From positions 1 to 21,712 of the forward strand of contig CAYTTV010000054.1 in assembly GCA_964440915.1 (NCBI GenBank): a stretch of DNA of 21,712 bases. Direction: 5' to 3'. This document shows positions 14,833 to 21,712 of this stretch, piece by piece. The notes beneath the pieces are model-generated. The model saw only the letters and a program-made list of their open reading frames with translations, had not been told where the DNA came from and did no database searches. How positions within the stretch are numbered: the first letter of the stretch is position 1; each line of letters begins with the position of its first letter. A program made the translations under genes and the position numbers. Source of the DNA: CAMPJM01 sp964440915 (GTDB lineage: Bacteria; Bacteroidota; Bacteroidia; Cytophagales; Cyclobacteriaceae).

Positions 14833-17250
14833 ATGCTGTACCCAACCAATATAGAGTCAAAGCTAGGTTTTGACAAAATCAAAGAATTAGTTTCCGAACA
14901 ATGCATCAGCAACTTGGGCAAGGCCTATGTGGAAAAAATCCGCTGGTCTTCCGATGAGGCCATGGTGTCCAAAATGCTCGACCAAACCGAAGAATTTCGA
15001 AAGCTGCTGGTGACTGATAGTAACTTTCCATCCACTTATTTTCTCGACTTAAACCCTCAACTGGATAAAGCTGCTATTATGGGAAGCTTTTTGTTGGAAG
15101 AGGAATTTCAACGCTTAAAGTTGTCGCTGCAAACGGTCGTTCAGTGTGTCCGCTTCTTTGCTGAAAAGCAGGAATCGTATCCAGAGCTAAAGAAGTTGAG
15201 CGATCATATTGCGATCGACAAGGCTGTGCCCACCGCCATCGGTCAGAAAATAGATGAGAATGGTGTATTGAAGAACAATGCCAGTGAGGCACTATACAAC
15301 ATCAGGAAGCAGTTGCAATCGGAGCAGAGCAGGCTAAGGAAAGTATTGGATCAAGTGCTGAAGCATGCAAAAAGCCAAGGATTTACTACCGAAGATACAT
15401 CTTTTACAGTAAGGGATGGCAGGATGGTGATACCGGTAAGTGCCGAGCATAAACGAAGGATCAAAGGATTTATTCACGATGAATCTTCCAGTGGGCAAAC
15501 AGTATATTTGGAGCCTGCCGAGGCATTGGATATTAATAATGCCTTAAGAACACTACAAGCCCAAGAAAGACGAGAAATCGTTAAAATTTTGACGGCACTG
15601 ACAGATTTGGTCAGGCCGTATATACCTGAACTGCGGAAAGCTTACGTGTTTTTAGGACTGATTGATTTTATCAGGGCTAAGGCCAAGTTTGCGTTGAGAA
15701 TTGAAGCGGTTAAACCAACTGTATATAAGAAGCCATTCCTAGATATGATCAATGCGCAGCATCCATTGCTGCTGCTTGTACATAAAAGTCAAGGGAAGGA
15801 AGTCGTGCCGCTTTCACTGCGCCTTGATGAGGATCAAAGGATCCTGCTTATCTCTGGCCCCAATGCTGGAGGCAAGTCGGTCACGCTTAAAACAACGGGG
15901 CTTTTGCAATATATGCTACAATCTGGCCTGCTAGTACCTGTAGCCGAACAGTCGAGGTTTGGTCTTTTCAAAGGTATGTTTATCGATATCGGGGACGAGC
16001 AGTCGATTGAGAATGATCTCAGCACCTATAGTTCTCACCTCACCAACATGAAGAACTTCCTGCTGCATGCCGATGGCAATGCCCTGTGCCTCATAGATGA
16101 ATTCGGCACAGGAACAGAACCAGCTTTTGGGGGTGCCATAGCCCAAGCAATTCTAGAAGAGCTCAACGAGAAGCGCGTATTTGGCGTAATTACGACTCAC
16201 TATGCCAACCTGAAGGAGTATGCCGAAAGAACAGAAGGGATTGTGAATGGGGCCATGCGGTTTGACTTAGAGCAATTGGAACCCTTGTATCAGTTGGAGG
16301 TTGGTAAGCCTGGAAGCTCCTTTGCCTTGGAGATATCTCAAAAGATTGGGCTCCCCAATAAAGTGATAGAGGAAGCAAAAGCGAATATTGGTGTAGAGCA
16401 GGTGCAAGTGGATCAGCTATTGGGCGAATTGGAAATGGAAAGGAAGAAGTTGGCAGATAAAACCAAAGACTTGACACAAAAGCAAGAAGCGCTGCAAAAC
16501 GAACTTGAGATTTATAAAGAATTGACCAGCCATTTGGATGCTAATAAACGGCAGCTCATGCGGGAAGCAAGGGCAGAAGCAAAACGGTTGGTATCAGAAG
16601 CCAATCAGAAAATAGAAAATGCCATACGTGAGATAAAGGAAAGCCAGGCCGACAAGCAAAAGACCAAAGAAAGTAGGATAGCCATTGAAAAGCTGAAAAC
16701 AGGATTACAAAAGGCCGATAAAAAAGATCAGGAGGTGGGCATAATCGAGGAAGTTCCTGTAGAGTATGTTCCAGAATCTGGAGAGATTCGTGCAGGCGAT
16801 TTTGTGCAGCTAAAAGGACAAGGTGCTGTAGGAGAGGTGCTGTCGGTACAGGGGAAGAGTGCTTTTGTAGCGATGGGGAGCTTGAAATCCTTGATCAAGA
16901 TAAACAGGCTACAGCGGCTTTCTCGAAAGGAAAGAAGGAAGCTGCAAGAAGAGAATACGTACCGCCCTCCAATGCAGGGAATAGACCTTGTGCAGAAAAG
17001 ATCCAACTTTAGCACCAACTTAGACCTCAGGGGCATGCGGGGAGAAGAAGCTTTGGCTGTGCTAGAAAACTATATTGATGAGGCTTCCATGTTTGGTGTT
17101 CATGAGGTGAGGGTAATTCATGGAAAGGGAGATGGAATTTTGCGTCGGATTACTCGGGATAAACTTAAGCAGACCGCTCAAGTCCGTGCCTTTCAAGATG
17201 AGCATATAGAAAGAGGGGGAGACGGCGTGACTTTGGTAGTTTTGCACTAA
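14833..17250 (+). CDS. mutS2: MutS2 family ATPase/endonuclease with Smr domain
   Basis: An 805-residue MutS2 protein, close to the usual 780-800. MutS2 acts in suppressing recombination, and in some bacteria in splitting collided ribosomes. The N-terminal core and clamp helices cover about residues 1-300. The ATPase follows, with Walker A SGPNAGGKS (about 339-347), Walker B CLIDEFGTG (about 417-425) and the switch His in TTHYANLKEY (about 454-463). A long charged coiled coil (about 515-620) leads to a KOW-like domain (GDFVQLKGQGAVGEV, about 655-669) and the C-terminal Smr nuclease domain with LDLRG (about 730) and HGKGDGILR (about 764-772). All key motifs are intact. It is probably cotranscribed with the DUF4296 gene. 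Confidence 0.96.
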   Translation: MLYPTNIESKLGFDKIKELVSEQCISNLGKAYVEKIRWSSDEAMVSKMLDQTEEFRKLLVTDSNFPSTYFLDLNPQLDKAAIMGSFLLEEEFQRLKLSLQTVVQCVRFFAEKQESYPELKKLSDHIAIDKAVPTAIGQKIDENGVLKNNASEALYNIRKQLQSEQSRLRKVLDQVLKHAKSQGFTTEDTSFTVRDGRMVIPVSAEHKRRIKGFIHDESSSGQTVYLEPAEALDINNALRTLQAQERREIVKILTALTDLVRPYIPELRKAYVFLGLIDFIRAKAKFALRIEAVKPTVYKKPFLDMINAQHPLLLLVHKSQGKEVVPLSLRLDEDQRILLISGPNAGGKSVTLKTTGLLQYMLQSGLLVPVAEQSRFGLFKGMFIDIGDEQSIENDLSTYSSHLTNMKNFLLHADGNALCLIDEFGTGTEPAFGGAIAQAILEELNEKRVFGVITTHYANLKEYAERTEGIVNGAMRFDLEQLEPLYQLEVGKPGSSFALEISQKIGLPNKVIEEAKANIGVEQVQVDQLLGELEMERKKLADKTKDLTQKQEALQNELEIYKELTSHLDANKRQLMREARAEAKRLVSEANQKIENAIREIKESQADKQKTKESRIAIEKLKTGLQKADKKDQEVGIIEEVPVEYVPESGEIRAGDFVQLKGQGAVGEVLSVQGKSAFVAMGSLKSLIKINRLQRLSRKERRKLQEENTYRPPMQGIDLVQKRSNFSTNLDLRGMRGEEALAVLENYIDEASMFGVHEVRVIHGKGDGILRRITRDKLKQTAQVRAFQDEHIERGGDGVTLVVLH

Positions 17251-17256
17251 AAGCGA

Positions 17257-17298
17257 GGCCTGCGTTCGGTTTAAATTTCTTCTAATCAAACGCAGGCC
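17257..17298. terminator. Hairpin between convergent mutS2 and desaturase genes
   Basis: GGCCTGCGTT (17257-17266) and AACGCAGGCC (17289-17298) form a perfect 10-bp stem with a 22-base loop, six bases past the mutS2 stop. On the plus strand a T-run (ATTTTTTAAG) follows about 14 bases later. It lies between convergent genes and could work from both sides. Confidence 0.5.
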
Positions 17299-17325
17299 AA
17301 GAAGTCTTGCTGATTTTTTAAGCGA

Positions 17326-18072
17326 TTACATATACAGCAGGTCGTTATTCTTCTTTAGTTTTATAATGCCTAAAGCATTCAATAAAAGTATGATTGGATA
17401 GGTAGGGTCAAACTCGTGCCACTTCACACCAAAATTGGCTCGTCCGCCAAACTTGTGATGGTTGTTGTGATAGCTTTCTCCCATCATCAGGAAGTCGAAA
17501 GGCAACAGGTTTCGGGCAGTATCATCCACTTTGAAGTTGACATACCCGAACTTATGGGCAAACCAATTGATGATGGCACCGTGTATGGGTCCCATAAAGA
17601 AATGTACAGGAAGCAGTAAATACATCCACCATTCCGTGGCAAACTGAATATAGAACAATGCATAAAAAGCGCCCCAGCCTAATCGTGAGAACCAAGTGCT
17701 GCCGAATCGCTCCATGCCTTCCCAGCTAGGGATGTTCTTCAAAAACTTCTCTTCAATATGTGCTTTGTTTTCTCGAATGTTGCTATAGATTTTTTTTGTT
17801 TTCCACATCATGTCCATCATATTGGCTGTGAACTTTGGAGAGTGAGGATCCTTTTCCGTATCGGCATAGGCGTGGTGCAACCGGTGCATAATGCCATAAG
17901 CCCGAGGACTTAAAAACGACGATCCCTGAAAGATGTAAGTCATGATGTAAAATATCTTTTCCCACCCTTTGCTCATTGTAAACATTTGATGCGAGGCATA
18001 GCGGTGAAGAAAGAATGTTTGTGCAAATAACGACAGATACCAGTGTGCGATAAAGAAAACTAAGATGATCAT
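17326..18072 (-). CDS. Membrane fatty-acid (acyl-CoA) desaturase
   Basis: A 248-residue di-iron membrane enzyme that uses O2 and electrons to place a double bond in an acyl chain. The three histidine boxes are complete: HRYASH (23-28), HRLHH (63-67) and YHNNHH (about 200-205). About four hydrophobic helices are visible. It is shorter than eukaryotic stearoyl-CoA desaturases, as expected for this bacterial branch; the electron donor is unknown. The gene starts only three bases after ccoS and is therefore almost surely in one operon with ccoI and ccoS. This ties an oxygen-dependent lipid enzyme to a high-affinity oxidase assembly set. The position of the double bond cannot be read from the sequence. 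Confidence 0.93.
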   Translation of the reverse strand: MIILVFFIAHWYLSLFAQTFFLHRYASHQMFTMSKGWEKIFYIMTYIFQGSSFLSPRAYGIMHRLHHAYADTEKDPHSPKFTANMMDMMWKTKKIYSNIRENKAHIEEKFLKNIPSWEGMERFGSTWFSRLGWGAFYALFYIQFATEWWMYLLLPVHFFMGPIHGAIINWFAHKFGYVNFKVDDTARNLLPFDFLMMGESYHNNHHKFGGRANFGVKWHEFDPTYPIILLLNALGIIKLKKNNDLLYM

Positions 18073-18075
18073 AAA

Positions 18076-18276
18076 TTAATTATTATGCTTGATGATGGTT
18101 TTAGGATTTGATTGTTCTTCTTGTTTGTCTTTTGACTTCTTTCCATCAAAAAGTATCCTGACAGAAGGAGAAAAAGTGTCTTCATACTGCCCGCTTTTCA
18201 TGGCCCAAATAAAAGCTCCGAGAAAGCTCCCTGCCACAATTACGCCTAAGGCAATCAATAACAGCATTACAGACAT
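18076..18276 (-). CDS. ccoS: CcoS, cbb3-type cytochrome oxidase maturation protein
   Basis: A 66-residue single-helix membrane protein needed for cofactor insertion into cbb3 oxidase. The family signature is clear: MSVMLLLIALGVIVAG helix start, then FIWAMKSGQYEDTFSPSVRILFD, where the GQYxD and P(A/S)xRILFD elements are diagnostic. The charged tail (KKSKDKQEEQ) is variable. The start is set at ATG 18276, 17 bases after the ccoI stop, because CcoS proteins begin exactly at this MSV; a TTG at 18309 would overlap ccoI and add 11 unrelated residues. It follows ccoI as in most cbb3 clusters. Confidence 0.92.
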   Translation of the reverse strand: MSVMLLLIALGVIVAGSFLGAFIWAMKSGQYEDTFSPSVRILFDGKKSKDKQEEQSNPKTIIKHNN

Positions 18277-18293
18277 AGTTTTAAATTTAATGT

Positions 18294-20702
18294 TTATAGT
18301 TTCTTCCAACGTGCATACAAACTGCTCATGCCCACAGCAAAACCTACCACAGAGATAGAGCTTACCGGCATTAGTATGGCGGCAAATACGGGCGATAGTT
18401 GTCCAGAAACAGCCCAGCTTATCCCAATGAAGTTATAGATCATCGATACGAGAAAACTTACTTTTACAATATTTATACTCGTTTTGCTAAACCGGACTAT
18501 ATCATCGATACGTGAAAATTTCTTAGCATCTGCCAGCACATCACAGGCAGGGAAAAATGATTGAACATCTTCTGAGAGCACCATGCCCACATTGCTTTGT
18601 TTGAGGGCCCCCGCATCGTTCAACCCATCGCCTACCATCAGCACCTTTTTGCCTTTTGCCTGAAGTGTCTTGATATATTGCAACTTATCAGAGGGGCTTT
18701 GTTCAAAAAGCATTGTCTCTTCACTGCCAAACAGTGGTTTAAGAACAGGTAAATCGGTAGGCCGATCGCCAGAAAGCAGAGAAAGCGTAAAGGTTTTGCG
18801 TAGCTTGTTTATTGTGTCCTTTAGTCCTTTTCTGTACGGCGCCTCTATGGTGTAATCACCTCTGTAAACGCCATCAATAGAAATAGAAACACGCATGCCG
18901 GAGGCTTGTAGGCTGTTTAGTGGCGGCGCTCCAATAAACTCTCTAGCACCTACCTTTATCTGTCTATTGAAAACCCGGCCTTGAAGTCCTTTGCCCACAA
19001 GTTCTTCAAAATGCTCTACTTCATGCAGAGGCAATGCCGAAAGTGCGTGGTGGATCTTTCTGCTCAAAGGATGGGTAGAGTGAGCGGTTATGGATTTTAC
19101 CAAAGCTTCTTCTGCCATAGTCAAAGTGCTGCCTAAGAAGTTTACAACGGCTTCTTTGCCTTGGGTAAGGGTGCCTGTTTTGTCAAAAACGATATGGGTG
19201 ATCGTAGCAAGATGTTGGATAGTGTCCGTATGTTTTACATAAAATCCATTTCTCCCAAATATTCGCATGGTGTTCTCCATGGCGAAGGGCATGGAAAGTG
19301 ATAACGCACAAGGACAAGCTACAATAAGTACTGCCGTAAAAGCATTGAGCGAAATGGATGGATCTACCACCAACCAAAACAACCCTGCTATTGCAGCTAC
19401 TGCTAAAGTGATCACGGTAAAATAGCGGCTAAAGTCAGCGGTCAGCTTTGTGACCGGCATGGGCGTGTCTTTTGTGAAAGCGTCATCGTTCCACAACTGT
19501 GTCAAGTAGCTTTGAGAAACAGCTTTTTTTACACTAGCTTCTATGCTTTTCCCCACCTGCCTGCCGCCGGCGTAGAGATAATCGCCTGATTTTTTAGCTA
19601 CAGGCTCAGACTCTCCAGTCACAAAGCTGTAATCTATCCATGCTTCTTCACTCAGCAAAATGCTGTCTGCGGGAATAAGCTCTTGGTTGCGGATCAGGAT
19701 CTGGTCTCCCTCGACGAGCTCACGGGTAAGGACACTCTCCTGTTTGCTCCCATTGATCCGGGTAGTGGCCAAAGGGAAATAGGACTTATAGTTCCGCTCA
19801 AAGGAGAGATTTTCAAATGTTTTGTTTTGTAGCCATTTGCCTATCAACAGGAAAAATACCAGTCCGGCGAGGCTGTCCCAGTACCCTGGCCCTGTGCCGC
19901 TCAGCACCTCAAATAAGCTTCTTACAAACAAGGCACTTATGCCTATGGAGATAGGTACATCAAGGTTAATGACCTTTTGGCGCAAAGAACGATAAGCGGA
20001 GATCAGGTAACCAGATGCTCCATAGAAAAATACAGGCAAAGATAAGAGCACGTTCAACCAAATAAAGTAGGGGCCGAAGGAGGTGTCCACAGAATCTTTT
20101 ACCCCAAAATATTCAGGGAAACTTAATGCCATGATGTTGCCCGAGCAGAATCCTACAACGCCAATCTTTATTAAAATGTCCTCACCAGTCCTCTTTTTTT
20201 CTTTTTCCTCGTAACGCTCCAAGCTTATATCGGGAGTATAGCCTAAGGTAGCCAATAGTTCCACTAGCTGACGAAGGGTGACAAAACCTGGGTCAAAGCT
20301 GACGGCAAGCGTTTTCTTTACAAAGTTGACCCTGGATACGCTGACGCCTTTTCGGAGCTTATACAGATTTTCCAAAAGCCATATACAGGAAGTGCAATGG
20401 ATGGACGGGATGATGAATGTGATTTTGCAAAGGGTCTCACTAGAATAATCCAAAAGCTGCTGCTGAACAGTTTCTTTGTCAAGGAAAGTATAGCGTCCAT
20501 CAAAGTTTTTTCCTTTTAGACTAATGCCAGGCTTGCTATCCAGATCATAATAGGTGCATAGTCCGTTGTCTTCCAAAAGCTCATAGACCAACTTACAGCC
20601 CTCACAACAAAACTTTTTGTCATCAAGGGCAACAGCACTACTATGGCAGGGATCGCCGCAGTGGTAGCAAAGAGACACATCAGTTTTTACCAGTTCCTCC
20701 AT
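18294..20702 (-). CDS. ccoI: CcoI-type copper-translocating P1B ATPase
   Basis: An 802-residue heavy-metal P-type ATPase of the CcoI/FixI type, which moves copper across the inner membrane for assembly of cbb3 oxidase. The N-terminus has a cysteine-rich domain (CYHCGDPC, about 12-19; CCEGC, about 32-36) and then a heavy-metal-associated domain with HCTSC (about 102-106). Eight membrane helices surround the ATPase core: TGESEPVAKK (about 366-375), the CPC metal motif in ACPCALSLSMP (about 460-470), the phosphorylation site DKTGTLT (about 507), THPLSRKI (about 545) and GDGLND (about 690). Everything needed for activity is present. It heads an operon with ccoS and the desaturase and has a -7 element and a Crp/Fnr-like site upstream. 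Confidence 0.95.
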   Translation of the reverse strand: MEELVKTDVSLCYHCGDPCHSSAVALDDKKFCCEGCKLVYELLEDNGLCTYYDLDSKPGISLKGKNFDGRYTFLDKETVQQQLLDYSSETLCKITFIIPSIHCTSCIWLLENLYKLRKGVSVSRVNFVKKTLAVSFDPGFVTLRQLVELLATLGYTPDISLERYEEKEKKRTGEDILIKIGVVGFCSGNIMALSFPEYFGVKDSVDTSFGPYFIWLNVLLSLPVFFYGASGYLISAYRSLRQKVINLDVPISIGISALFVRSLFEVLSGTGPGYWDSLAGLVFFLLIGKWLQNKTFENLSFERNYKSYFPLATTRINGSKQESVLTRELVEGDQILIRNQELIPADSILLSEEAWIDYSFVTGESEPVAKKSGDYLYAGGRQVGKSIEASVKKAVSQSYLTQLWNDDAFTKDTPMPVTKLTADFSRYFTVITLAVAAIAGLFWLVVDPSISLNAFTAVLIVACPCALSLSMPFAMENTMRIFGRNGFYVKHTDTIQHLATITHIVFDKTGTLTQGKEAVVNFLGSTLTMAEEALVKSITAHSTHPLSRKIHHALSALPLHEVEHFEELVGKGLQGRVFNRQIKVGAREFIGAPPLNSLQASGMRVSISIDGVYRGDYTIEAPYRKGLKDTINKLRKTFTLSLLSGDRPTDLPVLKPLFGSEETMLFEQSPSDKLQYIKTLQAKGKKVLMVGDGLNDAGALKQSNVGMVLSEDVQSFFPACDVLADAKKFSRIDDIVRFSKTSINIVKVSFLVSMIYNFIGISWAVSGQLSPVFAAILMPVSSISVVGFAVGMSSLYARWKKL

Positions 20703-20723
20703 GGACTCGAGAATTTATAAACG

Positions 20724-20731
20724 CAAAGATA
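20724..20731 (-). promoter_or_regulatory. Candidate -7 element of the ccoI operon
   Basis: Read on the minus strand, TATCTTTG fits TAnnTTTG, 21 bases before the ccoI ATG. The Crp/Fnr-like site is centred 33 bases upstream of it, which would put that site near -41, the usual place for activation by such regulators. Confidence 0.5.
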
Positions 20732-20753
20732 TGATCGCCAGCGCTCACGAAAT

Positions 20754-20767
20754 ATGATAGAAGTCAT
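20754..20767. promoter_or_regulatory. Crp/Fnr-like site upstream of ccoI
   Basis: ATGAT-AGAA-GTCAT is a dyad with one mismatch and a 4-base spacer, the geometry of Fnr-type sites. It shares the GTCA right half with two dyads upstream of the UspA-like gene. Confidence 0.45.
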
Positions 20768-20803
20768 GTATTGGTTTGATTATGGTCAGAGCGATGCCCA
20801 GAG

Positions 20804-21556
20804 CTAGGCCATAAAGACCGACAGTTCTTGTTTCTTTACCTGATCATTGAATGCCTTTGTTGTGATGATCTTCATGGTCTCGCTCAAGTCTTGTTTTGAT
20901 AAAACTAGCAGGTCGATAGTGTTCTTTTGGGCATATTCGAAAAAGTCTCTTACTGAATTGAGCGGCAGTTTTATAAAGCCCATGTCAGTGTAATACTGAG
21001 TGGCAGTTTTGACGAACTGCTTTTCAATGGCTATTTGTGATTTCTTGAAAGTAGAAGGGGAAATCAACGTTACCCTCCCGGCATGCTCTACAGCAGTTGG
21101 AAATAATTGAGGAAAAGCAAGGATAGAATTCGAGGAAATTGGCGTGCCATCATATTTCAAAATGATATGTTGGAAGCCATCGCTTTTAGGGTTTAGCAAT
21201 AAAAATGCACATTTTTTAGTGCTTATCGTTTTGAATAATGCTTTTATATGGCGGGAATGCTTGTAGGCTTTGGTGATATCAACAACAAACAGGTTGGTAT
21301 CTGCTGGCAGATCTTCTTGCTCATTTCCAATAATTGAATATCGATAAACAGAGGCTGAATCGACCGACGTCGTTAGGATGGGAGATTTTAATCGTTCATT
21401 GAACAAAGACAAATCACTTTTTGAATAAGGAATGTGCCCTGGGTCAAAACCTGGCGTAGGCGTACCACTTTGCTCTTCTGCTATGATTTTCCGGACGGAC
21501 TTCATTAGGCGCTCGTTGGGTTTTGAATCCGCATACCCTATAGTGATCGTTGACAT
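20804..21556 (-). CDS. UspA-like protein, divergent
   Basis: A 250-residue cytosolic protein that looks like a divergent universal-stress-type protein. The evidence is a central HIILKYDGTPISSNSILAF (about 149-167), which matches the core beta-strand and helix of the UspA fold, and later alternating strands and helices (GRVTLISPS, about 179-187; TIDLLVLSKQ, about 221-230) ending with SVFMA. The ATP-binding Gly-rich motif is not seen and the N-terminal half is hard to match. The start is set at ATG 21556 rather than a TTG 24 bases earlier, since MSTITIGYAD resembles a fold opening. It lies directly upstream of ccoI on the same strand, 101 bases away, with its own promoter-like sites. Identity is moderate. 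Confidence 0.6.
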   Translation of the reverse strand: MSTITIGYADSKPNERLMKSVRKIIAEEQSGTPTPGFDPGHIPYSKSDLSLFNERLKSPILTTSVDSASVYRYSIIGNEQEDLPADTNLFVVDITKAYKHSRHIKALFKTISTKKCAFLLLNPKSDGFQHIILKYDGTPISSNSILAFPQLFPTAVEHAGRVTLISPSTFKKSQIAIEKQFVKTATQYYTDMGFIKLPLNSVRDFFEYAQKNTIDLLVLSKQDLSETMKIITTKAFNDQVKKQELSVFMA

Positions 21557-21641
21557 AATGCTAGAGATTAAAGGATACAAAAAATTAATATGCGCCGGTG
21601 TGAATAAGCTGTTACAGCAAGGCCATATTATAAATCTTTAA

Positions 21642-21649
21642 CAAAGTTA
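21642..21649 (-). promoter_or_regulatory. Candidate -7 element for the UspA-like gene
   Basis: On the minus strand this reads TAACTTTG, fitting TAnnTTTG, 85 bases before the ATG. Two Crp/Fnr-like dyads lie 30-60 bases further upstream. Confidence 0.4.
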
Positions 21650-21675
21650 ACAGAGGGTAAGGTGGTTGACTATGA

Positions 21676-21706
21676 TTGAGTACAGTCAAGAATATGACTT
21701 TTGTCA
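21676..21706. promoter_or_regulatory. Two tandem Crp/Fnr-like dyads upstream of the UspA-like gene
   Basis: TGAC-TTTT-GTCA (21695-21706) is a perfect dyad with a 4-base spacer. TTGAG-TACA-GTCAA (21676-21689) is the same type with one mismatch. Their centres are 18 bases apart. They may also serve a divergent gene beyond the right edge of the window. Confidence 0.45.
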
Positions 21707-21712
21707 GGAAAT

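Noticed and set aside
18277..18309. Longer CcoS start at TTG 18309
   Set aside because: It would overlap ccoI and add 11 residues before the conserved MSV start; ATG 18276 fits the family.

Overview
The window reads as chromosomal DNA of a Bacteroidota bacterium, probably a Cytophagales-type member; this is inferred from gene content and no rRNA is present to confirm it. The clues are a DUF4296 lipoprotein, a DUF58/BatD-like/BatA set, ccoI-ccoS, mostly absent Shine-Dalgarno sequences with A-rich leaders, and several TAnnTTTG (Bacteroidota -7) elements placed correctly before genes. Coding density is high and I see no rRNA, tRNA, CRISPR array, insertion sequence or prophage.

Left part (1-3900): a small membrane protein, a cardiolipin synthase (minus), an NADPH-dependent FMN reductase (minus) and a CDF cation-efflux transporter (plus). 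A 12-bp palindrome, CTCAAGCTTGAG, lies upstream of the reductase with related copies nearby.

Centre (3930-11380): the highlight is a complete ebo cluster on the plus strand in the order eboA, a DUF6157 gene, eboB (TatD-like), eboC (UbiA-like prenyltransferase), eboD (3-dehydroquinate synthase-like cyclase), eboE (TIM-barrel isomerase-like) and eboF (alkaline-phosphatase-fold protein). ebo clusters are known from cyanobacteria, eustigmatophyte plastids, pseudomonads and Bacteroidota, but their chemistry is unsolved. The unusual points here are the DUF6157 gene inserted between eboA and eboB, a small upstream ORF with an exceptionally long match to the 16S rRNA 3' end that overlaps the eboA start, a second promoter-like element before eboF, and loss of several metal ligands in EboF. 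A cyclase plus a membrane prenyltransferase would fit a prenylated cyclitol-like product, but that is only an inference.

Middle right (11406-17250): convergent to ebo is a tightly overlapping three-gene operon (DUF58 - BatD-like - BatA-like) without the usual moxR next to it. Divergent from it are a DUF4296 lipoprotein and mutS2.

Right part (17326-21712, all minus): a UspA-like protein, then ccoI (copper P-type ATPase for cbb3 oxidase maturation), ccoS and a fatty-acid desaturase, the last three packed as one operon. Inverted repeats of the TGAC-N4-GTCA type lie upstream of both ccoI and the UspA-like gene and look like Crp/Fnr-family sites. That would place an oxygen-consuming desaturase under the same low-oxygen control as high-affinity oxidase assembly. 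The cbb3 structural genes ccoNOP are not in the window.
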